64,000 bases of DNA, from the NCBI RefSeq assembly GCF_003194605.1, contig NZ_QHKY01000002.1:434001-498000 (forward strand), in the 5' to 3' direction. Below the pieces are notes generated by a model. That model worked only from the letters and a program-made list of their open reading frames with translations, searched no databases and had not been told where the DNA came from. Source of the stretch: Nocardioides gilvus. GTDB taxonomy: Bacteria; Actinomycetota; Actinomycetes; Propionibacteriales; Nocardioidaceae. This document shows positions 57,052 to 64,000 of this stretch, one piece after another (position 1 is the stretch's first letter; every line of letters starts with the position of its first letter). The position numbers were made by a program, and so were the translations under genes.

Positions 57052-57905
57052 TTCATGACTCCTTGAGCTCGCGCCATGTGCGGCGCAGACTGGACGGTTG
57101 CTCTGCAGAAGGGACAGGCGTGGCCCCAGACAGGTTGGTTGCACACGCCGCAGATACCAGTGGGAACTCCGGGTGACGGCGCGGTTGCCGGCGTGATGAC
57201 GAACTCGACAGCGCGTTCGTGGCCCCACTGGGTCAGGGCGTCGCCCACTGGTGCCCGTCGCGTGGGGCGTGTACCCAGACCCATGGCGAAGAGGGCGGCG
57301 ATCGCGTCCTCCGGCAACTCGCCGAAGGAGACACACTCATGGACGAGCGACGCTCCGCCCGCCGAGACGTCCTGCATCCGCGGCAGGACCTGGCCGGGCC
57401 CCAGGTGGCGGACGGGAAGTCTTGCCACCCAGCCGGGCGCTCCGTGCACCGCGATGAACCCGTGACCGCCCGAAAACCACGACTGGACGTGCTGGTACAT
57501 CGAGGGGGTGGGACGCGCGAGCTTGGTCACCGAAGGTAGGGCCGCACCCCACGTGGTGGCGGCCAACGTCGCGGAAAAGCTGGCGTGCAGCGCGTTGGAC
57601 GTGGCGGGGCCAGTGGTGACCCGTTCCATGGCACGCACCAGCACACCCAAGGAGACCCGGTGTGCCTCGACCCGGACGCTCACGTCCGGCCTGACGGCCG
57701 CGATCGTCGCGCCGGCGATTCGTGCGGCAGAGAGGTCTGACTGACGGGCCAGGACCAGGACTTCGCGCACGTCCGGGGACGCAAGGGCCCCGTCACTGGC
57801 GAGCTCGGCGGCGTCGTCGACGCCGCGCACACCCCAGGACCCCCAGGTGGCGTGCTGGTCAGGCTCGTCGGCGTTGCCACCCATGACTGCAACGTGCAGT
57901 GTCAT
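57048..57905 (-). CDS. Zinc-ribbon protein heading the Tad operon
   Basis: A 285-aa soluble protein I do not recognise. The N-terminal half is an alpha/beta region (VREVLVLARQSDLSAARIAGATIAAVRPDVSVRVEAHRVSLG) that may be a degenerate CpaE-like or MinD-like fold; the middle has GHGFIAVHGAPGWVARLPVRHLGPGQVLP; the C-terminus is a clear zinc ribbon with CGVCNQ and CPFC. ATG 57905 has GGGGGGAAGCG. As first gene of the operon it is likely a dedicated assembly or control factor. Confidence 0.75.
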   Translation of the reverse strand: MTLHVAVMGGNADEPDQHATWGSWGVRGVDDAAELASDGALASPDVREVLVLARQSDLSAARIAGATIAAVRPDVSVRVEAHRVSLGVLVRAMERVTTGPATSNALHASFSATLAATTWGAALPSVTKLARPTPSMYQHVQSWFSGGHGFIAVHGAPGWVARLPVRHLGPGQVLPRMQDVSAGGASLVHECVSFGELPEDAIAALFAMGLGTRPTRRAPVGDALTQWGHERAVEFVITPATAPSPGVPTGICGVCNQPVWGHACPFCRATVQSAPHMARAQGVMK

Positions 57906-57908
57906 CGC

Positions 57909-57986
57909 TTCCCCCCGAAGCTTCACTGTTCTGTGCACTCCCCACAAGCGCACGGCGACAATGTAGCGTTGGGATTTCGGGGGGAA
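57909..57986. promoter_or_regulatory. Tad operon promoter region with 11-bp inverted repeat
   Basis: TTCCCCCCGAA (57909-57919, which carries the Shine-Dalgarno of the first gene) and TTCGGGGGGAA (57976-57986) are exact complements. Between them a TACATT -10 (57960-57965, minus strand) is visible. The outer arm covers the -10/-35 spacer, so it is probably a DNA-level operator pair. Confidence 0.45.
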
Positions 57987-58053
57987 TCTGTCTCATCCCA
58001 CGTGCTGGCCCGGGTGGATCCCGATCTGTCCCATGCACTGAGCAGGTAGAAAA

Positions 58054-58704
58054 ATGGCGAGGGGAATACGGTTGGATGCGCAGCCGCGCGGAGGGTCACG
58101 ACCGCAGATGAGCCTGTTCGGGGCGAGCAGACGTCCCCGACGCCTCCGTGATTCACAGAGAATTCGTCAACGTCGCAGTGTGGCAGGTCTCACCCTCGCG
58201 GTCCTCGGAACAGTCCTCCTCATCACCGGGGCCATGACCGCCCGAGCCGATGCTCCTCCCATGGTTGAGGTGGCCGCGCAGGGTGTCACCGAGGTGCCGC
58301 GGACCTATTTCTTCCAACACCCGTGGGTGCTCATGGCGGACGTCGACGACCCTCGGCGAGTCCCGCCGCTGACCGCCGTCGGATGCCGGCCGCTCGGTTC
58401 GCTCTCGCTCCCCGCCCAGCCGGAGGACCTGACGGCCTACGGTTCGCGCGTCGTGGGCGACGACGAACCGATCCACGCACTCGCTCTGCTGAGCAGGTCC
58501 GGAAAGGACGCCGCCATCGAGTGTGACGGGGCGCAGCCCCATGCCCCTCTGTGGCTGATGCCCGCTTCTGACGCCCCGACGCTCACCCCGACCGCGATCA
58601 CGATCCTGGCCTTCGCTCTCCTGATCGCAGGTGCGCTGGCACACCCGAGGACAGCCGAGCTGCGTTTCCGCAGGTGGTCCCCCACTCGTCCCGGCCAGCC
58701 CTGA
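58054..58704 (+). CDS. Two-helix membrane protein with outer domain, type 1
   Basis: A 216-aa protein. Basic N-terminus, helix VAGLTLAVLGTVLLITGA (about 43-62), an extracytoplasmic domain of ~115 residues with TAVGCRPLGS and a second Cys (AIECDG), then a C-terminal helix TAITILAFALLIAGALA and a basic tail. The same plan and a similar L-G-C-R-x-L motif occur in the 63353 gene. Divergent from the Tad operon. AGCAGGT precedes ATG 58054. Function unknown. Confidence 0.7.
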   Translation: MARGIRLDAQPRGGSRPQMSLFGASRRPRRLRDSQRIRQRRSVAGLTLAVLGTVLLITGAMTARADAPPMVEVAAQGVTEVPRTYFFQHPWVLMADVDDPRRVPPLTAVGCRPLGSLSLPAQPEDLTAYGSRVVGDDEPIHALALLSRSGKDAAIECDGAQPHAPLWLMPASDAPTLTPTAITILAFALLIAGALAHPRTAELRFRRWSPTRPGQP

Positions 58705-58722
58705 CCCGAGCCAGTCGGGTCA
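58702..58722. terminator. Hairpin on the stop codon
   Basis: TGACCCGA / TCGGGTCA (8 bp, 5-base loop) begins with the stop codon of the plus gene and lies before the convergent VWA gene. Confidence 0.6.
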
Positions 58723-58737
58723 AGGGCCGAGCACGGG

Positions 58738-60639
58738 TCAGGCGGCGTTGCGGCGACGGCGCAGCAGGAGAGCCGACAGGCCCAGGGCCCCGATCCCGAG
58801 CACGGCGGCCGCCCCACCCAACCCCTTGCGGAGGTTGCTGGAGTCGTCCTCCCCGGCGGCTGTCTTCCTGGTGTCGTCCGACTCGTCGGGCGCGGGGGCG
58901 GTCAATTCTTCGCCGGCGCTCTCCCCGAGACCGTCGGTGATCGACCAGCTCACCCCGTCGGCGTACGTCGGCCCCTCGGCCGGCTCGCCCTCGATCCGGA
59001 GGTCGATCTGGAAGGGGATCTCAAGCGTCTCGTCGTTCCGCTCCAAGGCGATCATCAGGTAGTAGTCACCCGCAGCGGTGTAGTCACCTCCACCGTCGAA
59101 CTTGCCGCCGCCCTGACCGGTCACCTTGCTGACCTGCGGAGTCGCGGTGCTGAAGGTCGCGGCTTCCCTTCCGGCCACCCTCCCGGAGTAGACGGCGTCC
59201 CGGGGGAATCCCACGTTGGCCAACAATGGGTTGCGCAGGGTGAATCGGGCCAATGGAGCATTCGTGCCGAAGGCCTCATCCTGGGCAGCGGTCGCCACCG
59301 GGAAACGGAGTCCCACGGTCGCGGACTGGCCGTACTCCAACCGGAACCGGTAGACGAGGGCTTCGCCCGGCACGACGTCACTGGACCACAGGCCGGTGGT
59401 GAGCTCGGGCGCGGCCTCGAAGGAAGCAGACCCGGCCACCGGCTTCGCCGTGCCCTCGAAGGAGAGCTCGCGGACCGTGATCTCGTCGGCGTCGACGTCG
59501 GCGCCCACGAAGCCCGGATCGCTGCTCGGCGGCTCCTCGGTGACCTGCAGTCCGACCGGGGCGGGCTCGGTGTCGCGCACACCGCGCGACACCTTGAAGG
59601 TGTACCTGCCGGGACGGTCGCACTCCTCGGCCTCCCCAGCGGTGGCCTGGGCCCCGCTGAGCGACCGGGTGTTGAGGATCCGGCTGATGTATCCCAGATC
59701 GCAACGACGACCCTCGGGGTCGAGGATCTCGACCGAAATCGGGTCGTTGCTCCGGTTGGCGCCCTGGGTGACTGCCGAGACCCGCAGCGTGCTGCCGGCC
59801 TCCTTCCGCTCGAAGGCGTAGTACTCGTCCACCCCCGCACTGATCGTGTCGACCCAGCTACCCACCGTGATCGGGGTCGGGGCGCTCTCCGTGCCACCAG
59901 TGATCGGCTCCCCACCCAGGGTGAACGGCTGCGCGGCCCGCTTCGCGACCCGAGTCAACGTCGCCTCGATGTCACCCGCGTCATCAGCGTCGAAGTAGTC
60001 CCCGTTGCCCGACTCCGCGATGCACTTCAACTGGTCCCTGGCCTTGCCGGAGACCGAGAGACCGACCACGTCGATACGCAGGTCGATCCCGTCCTCGGCC
60101 AGGTCCTCAGCGACCTTGCACGGGTCGGGGTCACACGTCGACTCACCGTCAGAAACCAACACGATCGACCGGACACCCTCGCTACCGAGATCCTTCGCGG
60201 CCTCACGCAGGGCGTGCGGGATCGGGGTCTCGCCGTACGGCTTGTACTTGTCGATCTGACCCAACAGGTCGTCCCGGTTGTCGGCACCCGGCTCGACGAC
60301 GACCTGGCTGTCCTCACAACTACCGGCATCGGTGCGAGAGAAGACCTTCGCCCCGAAGACCCGCAGACCCACCTCGGCGTCGGCCGGCAACCCCTTGACG
60401 ACCGTACGCAGCGCAGACTTGGCCGCTTCGATCTTCGTCTTGCCGCCGCCCGCACCTTCTGCCATCGACCCCGACGAGTCCAGCAGCAACATCGTCCGAC
60501 CCTGCCCCCCAGCAGCAGCCCCCTCTGCAGGCTCCGCGAAGGCCGACCCGTACAGGCCCGTGCCCGTCAGTGCGGTCAAGAGCAGGACGAGGAACGCCGC
60601 CGCGGAGCCGCGGAGCCTTCCGGTGCCGAACGTCTTCAT
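58738..60639 (-). CDS. Secreted, membrane-anchored VWA-domain protein
   Basis: A 633-aa exported protein. Signal peptide to about SAFA-E36; VWA domain about 47-240 with a complete MIDAS start DSSGSM (Asp54, Ser56, Ser58) and LVSDGESTCDPDPC; then ~350 residues of beta-rich domains with a Cys pair (RRCDLG, EECDRPG); C-terminal acidic linker, helix GLGGAAAVLGIGALGLSALLL and RRRR anchor. VWA/MIDAS domains bind metal and protein partners at the surface. AGGGGAGACAC precedes ATG 60639, and a TTGACA-N18-TACGGT promoter lies upstream. Confidence 0.9.
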   Translation of the reverse strand: MKTFGTGRLRGSAAAFLVLLLTALTGTGLYGSAFAEPAEGAAAGGQGRTMLLLDSSGSMAEGAGGGKTKIEAAKSALRTVVKGLPADAEVGLRVFGAKVFSRTDAGSCEDSQVVVEPGADNRDDLLGQIDKYKPYGETPIPHALREAAKDLGSEGVRSIVLVSDGESTCDPDPCKVAEDLAEDGIDLRIDVVGLSVSGKARDQLKCIAESGNGDYFDADDAGDIEATLTRVAKRAAQPFTLGGEPITGGTESAPTPITVGSWVDTISAGVDEYYAFERKEAGSTLRVSAVTQGANRSNDPISVEILDPEGRRCDLGYISRILNTRSLSGAQATAGEAEECDRPGRYTFKVSRGVRDTEPAPVGLQVTEEPPSSDPGFVGADVDADEITVRELSFEGTAKPVAGSASFEAAPELTTGLWSSDVVPGEALVYRFRLEYGQSATVGLRFPVATAAQDEAFGTNAPLARFTLRNPLLANVGFPRDAVYSGRVAGREAATFSTATPQVSKVTGQGGGKFDGGGDYTAAGDYYLMIALERNDETLEIPFQIDLRIEGEPAEGPTYADGVSWSITDGLGESAGEELTAPAPDESDDTRKTAAGEDDSSNLRKGLGGAAAVLGIGALGLSALLLRRRRNAA

Positions 60640-60667
60640 GTGTCTCCCCTTGGATCGAAGTCGCCCT

Positions 60668-60697
60668 ACCGTAGAAGTTTGCAATAGTGAATGTCAA
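60668..60697 (-). promoter_or_regulatory. Sigma-70-type promoter of the VWA gene
   Basis: TTGACA (60697-60692), 18-base spacer, TACGGT (60673-60668), 29 bp before the ATG: the best sigma-70 match seen in the window. Confidence 0.6.
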
Positions 60698-60756
60698 CGT
60701 CGCTCAGGTGAACTATGCTCGAGTTTCGACCTGTACATGGCGGAAGGGAACGGGAC

Positions 60757-61269
60757 GTGGCCACTGATCCCATCAAGATCGAAGAGCAACGGGGACTCTA
60801 CGGAGAACCGGTCGGTGACCTGGTCCGCCGCGTGATGGAGCAGGTAGGGCTCACCCAGTCTGCCGTCGCCTCGGTCCTCGGGTTGAGCCCCGCGATGCTG
60901 TCCCAACTGATGAGCGGGCACCGGGTCAAGATCGGCAACCCCCAGGCCCTGGCGCGGCTCCAGTCGCTGCTCGCCCTGGCTGACGAGGCCTCGTCCCTGA
61001 CCCGGGACGAAACCACCCGACGGCTCGACGAGATCAGACAGAGTCGAGCGCAACTGACCACGACCCAGATGAGCACGACGCCAACCGCTGACCCCGCCGC
61101 GGTGCTGCGCACCGTGCTGCGCGCGGTCGCCTCAGGACGCGACCTCGAGCGCGCAGCCGACGCCCTCGACGAGGTCGTACCGGAGTTGGCCGACCTGATC
61201 CGTGCCTACGGCACCGGGTCAGCCCAAGACGGCGATCGGCACATGGCGTCGATCGCCCACCTGCTCTGA
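60757..61269 (+). CDS. XRE-family DNA-binding protein
   Basis: A 170-aa regulator. Helix-turn-helix at about 22-60 (LVRRVMEQVGLTQSAVASVLGLSPAMLSQLMSG), then a helical segment and a second helical domain (LRTVLRAVASGRDLERAADALDEVVPELADLIRAYG). No membrane segment. Divergent from the VWA gene, which it may control. GTG 60757 follows GGAAGGGAACGGGAC. Similar XRE proteins near surface-protein genes are common in Nocardioides. Confidence 0.85.
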   Translation: MATDPIKIEEQRGLYGEPVGDLVRRVMEQVGLTQSAVASVLGLSPAMLSQLMSGHRVKIGNPQALARLQSLLALADEASSLTRDETTRRLDEIRQSRAQLTTTQMSTTPTADPAAVLRTVLRAVASGRDLERAADALDEVVPELADLIRAYGTGSAQDGDRHMASIAHLL

Positions 61270-61285
61270 CCCGGGCGGCACTGAT

Positions 61286-63235
61286 TCACCAGATCCGGAC
61301 GCGGTCCTCCTGCTCGAGCCACAGACCGTCGCCGGGCTGCGTGCCGAAGACCTCGTGGAACTCGTCCAGGTTGCGCACGATGTTGGCCCGAAACTCCGGC
61401 GGCGAGTGCGGGTCGACAGTCAGGTACTGCAGGTCGAGCTCCTTGCGGCGCTTCGTACGCCAGCAGTAGGCCCAGTTCATGAAGACCTTGCGCTTCTGCT
61501 CCTCGGTCGCGGTGTCACCCGCGGCGATCAGGAACGCTTTGTAGCCGATGGTCAGGCCGCCCAGGTCGCCGATGTTCTCGCCGACGGTGAGCTGGCCGTT
61601 GACCTTCTCACCGGGCAGCGCCCGCGGCTCGAAGGCGTCGTACTGCTCGACCAGGGCCTTCGACTTCTTCTCGAACGCGGTCTTGTCCTCAGCCGTCCAC
61701 CAGTCGTTGAGGTTGCCCTCGCCGTCGTACTGGGCGCCCTGGTCGTCGAAGCCGTGGCCGATCTCGTGGCCGATCACCGCGCCGATGCCGCCGTAGTTCT
61801 CGGCCGGGTCGGCGTCGGGGTCGAAGAACGGCTTCTGCAGGATGCCGGCGGGGAAGCAGATCTCGTTGGTGCCGGGGTTGTAGTAGGCGTTGACCGTCTG
61901 CGGGAGCATGAACCACTCGTCGCGGTCGACGGGGCTGCCGATCTTGCCGAGCTCACGGTCGGTCTCGAAGGCCGCCACCGCGCGTACGCAGGCCACCAGG
62001 TCACCCTCGACGACCTCGAGCTTGGAGTAGTCGCGGAACTTGGTTGGGTAGCCGATCTTCGGGCGGAAGGTCGCGAGCTTCTCGTAGGCCCGCTCCTTGG
62101 TCTCCTCGCTCATCCAACTCAGCACCTCGATGGAGTCACGGTAGGCCTTGAGCAGGTTGTCGACGAGGGCGTCCATCAGCTCCTTGGAGCGCGGCGGGAA
62201 GTGGCGGGCGACGTATTCGCGACCCACGGCCTCGCCGACGGCACCCTCGACGAAGGCGACGCCGCGCTTCCACCGCTCGCGCAGCTCGGGCGTGCCGGAG
62301 AGGGTGCGGCCGTAGAAGTCGAAGTTGGTCTCGACGAAGTCGTCGGTCAGGTAGGCCGCGAGGTTGCGCAGCACCTTGGCGCGCAGGTACGGCTTCCACG
62401 TCTCGACCGGCTCGTCGGCCAGGAGCGCCGAGAGGTGCTCGAAGTAGGAGGGCTGGCGCACGCAGACCTCGGCGATCGTCGCGTCGCTGCCGCCGAGGGC
62501 GGTGACGTAGCCGGTCCAGTCGATCTCCCGGGCAAGAGCCTCCAGCTCGACACGCGGCATCAAGTTGTACGTGCGCTGCACGTCGCGGGTCTCCGCGCGC
62601 TCCCAGTGGCCCTCGGCCAGACGGGTCTCCAGGTCGAGAACGGCCTGGGCCTGTGCGGCACCGTCGGTCAGTCCGGCGAGGTCGAAGAGCGTGGTCAGGT
62701 AGGCGACGTACGCCTCGCGGATCTCCGCGAACTTCTCGTCCTTGTAGTAGGACTCGTCCGGCAGCCCGAGCCCGCCCTGGGTCAGGTTGACGATGTAACG
62801 GTCCGACTGCTTGGCGTCGGTGTCGACGTAGGAGCCGAAGAAGCCACCGCCGCCCGTACGTTCGTACCCCCCGAGGAAGGCCCAGAGCTGCTCGCGGGTG
62901 GCGAGCGCATCGACGTCGGCCAGCAACCCACGGATCGGGGCAGCGCCGGCGGCGTTGATGGCGTCGGTGTCCATGAAGGTGGAGAAGAGCACGGCGATCT
63001 TGCGGGCGTCTTCAGCGTTGGCGACGTCTGACGCCTCACCCGACGAGAGCTCGGTGATGATCTCGCGTACGTGCGCCTCGGCGGCGTCGGCCAGGGTCAC
63101 GAACGGACCCCAGCTGCTGCGGTCGGACGGGATCTCAGCGGTGTCGAGCCACGTGCCGTTGACGTGACCGAAGAGGTCGTCCTGCGGGCGGATGTCGAGG
63201 TTCATGCCCTCGCGGGCGTCATCAAGGATCGTCAC
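61286..63235 (-). CDS. M13-family zinc metallopeptidase (neprilysin/PepO-like)
   Basis: A 649-aa endopeptidase for oligopeptides. Zinc site HEIGH in VIGHEIGHGFDDQGAQYDGEG, third ligand Glu in GENIGDLGG, substrate-binding NAYYNPGTNEICFPAGIL, and the C-terminal FRANIVRNLDEFHEVFG are all present. N-terminus RPQDDLFGHVNGTWL without signal peptide or membrane helix, so cytosolic as in other actinobacteria. GTG 63235 is assumed; ATG 63205 is also possible. Confidence 0.95.
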   Translation of the reverse strand: MTILDDAREGMNLDIRPQDDLFGHVNGTWLDTAEIPSDRSSWGPFVTLADAAEAHVREIITELSSGEASDVANAEDARKIAVLFSTFMDTDAINAAGAAPIRGLLADVDALATREQLWAFLGGYERTGGGGFFGSYVDTDAKQSDRYIVNLTQGGLGLPDESYYKDEKFAEIREAYVAYLTTLFDLAGLTDGAAQAQAVLDLETRLAEGHWERAETRDVQRTYNLMPRVELEALAREIDWTGYVTALGGSDATIAEVCVRQPSYFEHLSALLADEPVETWKPYLRAKVLRNLAAYLTDDFVETNFDFYGRTLSGTPELRERWKRGVAFVEGAVGEAVGREYVARHFPPRSKELMDALVDNLLKAYRDSIEVLSWMSEETKERAYEKLATFRPKIGYPTKFRDYSKLEVVEGDLVACVRAVAAFETDRELGKIGSPVDRDEWFMLPQTVNAYYNPGTNEICFPAGILQKPFFDPDADPAENYGGIGAVIGHEIGHGFDDQGAQYDGEGNLNDWWTAEDKTAFEKKSKALVEQYDAFEPRALPGEKVNGQLTVGENIGDLGGLTIGYKAFLIAAGDTATEEQKRKVFMNWAYCWRTKRRKELDLQYLTVDPHSPPEFRANIVRNLDEFHEVFGTQPGDGLWLEQEDRVRIW

Positions 63236-63352
63236 GCCGCAACCCTAGCCGCCACCCCAGAAGCCACGTGCGAGTTCGCCTCGTGGTCCTGCTCAGCGCA
63301 CGAGGTGACACTCACCTACCGTCATCCTCGCGGCGAGAGAGGAACGCAAGTC

Positions 63353-63937
63353 ATGTGGAAGCTCAGCGATTTCCAGCGCAAGATCCTGCGGGCGGGGTCT
63401 CTGTTCATCCTGTTGGGGGTGCCGATCCTTGGGGTCGCAGCCCTGTCGACGCTGCCCGCCCTGCTCTCGGACGAGAAGGTCATCCGGGTGGCTGAGGGGC
63501 AGTCGGAGTTCGAGTTGCCTGACCGCGGACTGTTCGGGGGCTCCACCACGGTCTACGGATCCGTCACCACACCCGAACGACCCAGCCCTGCAGAGCTCGG
63601 CTGTCGCCTCCTGAGCGAGGACGGGGACGAGTACAACAGTGCCAAGCTCCAGGGACTCTGGACGCTCACGATGCCCGAGATCACGGTCGACGGCACCGAG
63701 TTGAGCCCACTCTTCGAGGTGGCGTACGAGAGCGGTGACCGCGTGCAGTGCGACCACCTCGACCAGGTGGCACCAGTCGGCTTCACGGCGCCGAACGCCT
63801 TCGGGTCCAGCTCGGGGATCGTCTTCATGATGGCGGTCTCGGGCGCCCTCACCTGCCTCGTCGTGGGCGGCGTCGGGTTCTTCGTCCTCTCGCCACGAGG
63901 AGAAGCCGCGAACCCAGGGGGAGGGTGGCGGTTCTGA
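63353..63937 (+). CDS. Two-helix membrane protein with outer domain, type 2
   Basis: A 194-aa protein with the same plan as the 58054 gene: N-terminal helix (LFILLGVPILGVAALSTLPALL), ~100-residue outer domain with AELGCRLLSEDGD and a second cysteine (RVQCDHL), C-terminal helix (IVFMMAVSGALTCLVVGGVGFFVL). Function unknown. ATG 63353 follows AGAGAGGAACGC. Ends in a strong hairpin. Confidence 0.75.
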   Translation: MWKLSDFQRKILRAGSLFILLGVPILGVAALSTLPALLSDEKVIRVAEGQSEFELPDRGLFGGSTTVYGSVTTPERPSPAELGCRLLSEDGDEYNSAKLQGLWTLTMPEITVDGTELSPLFEVAYESGDRVQCDHLDQVAPVGFTAPNAFGSSSGIVFMMAVSGALTCLVVGGVGFFVLSPRGEAANPGGGWRF

Positions 63938-63958
63938 CGTCCGCGACGTCAGAACCGC
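63928..63958. terminator. Strong bidirectional hairpin terminator
   Basis: GCGGTTCTGACGTC and its exact complement form a 14-bp stem around CGC; the stop codon of the plus gene is within the left arm. Confidence 0.88.
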
Positions 63959-63967
63959 AAACGCACG

Positions 63968-64000
63968 TCAGGCCAGGCGTACGACCAACTTGCCCAACGC
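63968..64000 (-). CDS. C-terminal end of a gene entering from the right edge
   Basis: Ten codons and a TGA: ALGKLVVRLA. This ending is typical of zinc-type alcohol dehydrogenase / quinone oxidoreductase (MDR) proteins, but ten residues do not prove it. Confidence 0.4.
   Translation of the reverse strand, partial: ALGKLVVRLA

Noticed and set aside
1..64000. tRNA, rRNA, CRISPR arrays, transposases or phage genes
   Set aside because: I looked for T-loop-like motifs, regular direct repeats with spacers, and DDE/integrase motifs and found none I could support.

Overview
The window looks like the chromosome of a high-GC actinomycete, most likely Nocardioides or a relative in the Nocardioidaceae. 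This rests on many GTG starts, -10-like boxes that leave almost no 5' UTR, a 3-methylcrotonyl-CoA carboxylase/HMG-CoA lyase cluster ordered as in Streptomyces, a DUF5926-GDPD gene pair, and a monoderm-type Tad pilus operon. I see no rRNA, tRNA, CRISPR array or intact insertion sequence. Most intergenic regions are short, and convergent gene pairs are often separated by strong hairpins.

Region 1 (1-16 kb) is mixed housekeeping and accessory DNA. It holds a DEAD-box helicase cut by the window edge, a class V PLP enzyme, a transporter fused to carboxypeptidase-regulatory-like domains, an SDR with a zinc ribbon, and a secreted polyester hydrolase of the cutinase/PETase type behind a CRP-like site. 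It also holds two PhnB-like VOC proteins, a TMEM165/GDT1 cation transporter, SEC-C/DUF5926 and GDPD genes, an ArsR-SRPBCC pair, an AAA ATPase and an Fpg/Nei glycosylase.

Region 2 (16-20 kb) is a three-gene unit in visibly AT-richer DNA. It encodes a small secreted four-cysteine protein, an ABC ATPase and a 785-aa FtsX-like permease, with a 20-bp palindrome upstream. Its layout resembles bacteriocin or secreted-peptide export systems, but I do not recognise the peptide.

Region 3 (20-41 kb) contains aat, EcsC, two sulfotransferase-like proteins, a leucine-catabolism cluster with a divergent TetR regulator, a class IA reductase, SNF2 and SWIM proteins, glutathione peroxidase, a DHA2 efflux pump, a RecQ-phosphoribosyltransferase fusion and a DUF2470 protein. 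Five copies of an exactly 48-bp palindromic repeat lie at 5.7, 27.7, 29.5 (two) and 37.3 kb. The RecQ fusion and the glutathione peroxidase both carry sequences close to the PafBC-type DNA-damage promoter.

Region 4 (41-58 kb) is the most unusual part. A nine-gene operon on the minus strand (57905 down to 49392), in which every gene overlaps the next, encodes a zinc-ribbon protein, CpaB, a CpaE ATPase fused to a TadE pseudopilin, TadE, TadA, TadB, TadC, a histidine kinase and a response regulator. Flp pilin and a TadG-like gene follow. Next to it on the plus strand are two 456-aa paralogues whose first 242 bp are nearly identical, and an SGNH hydrolase. All three have the Gly-x4-Glu prepilin cleavage signature seen in Flp, TadE and the CpaE fusion. 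Together they suggest that Tad-type processing and assembly also handles large extracellular cargo.

Region 5 (58-64 kb) has two membrane proteins of like architecture, a VWA-domain protein divergent from an XRE regulator, an M13 metallopeptidase, and the last codons of a gene that enters from the right edge.
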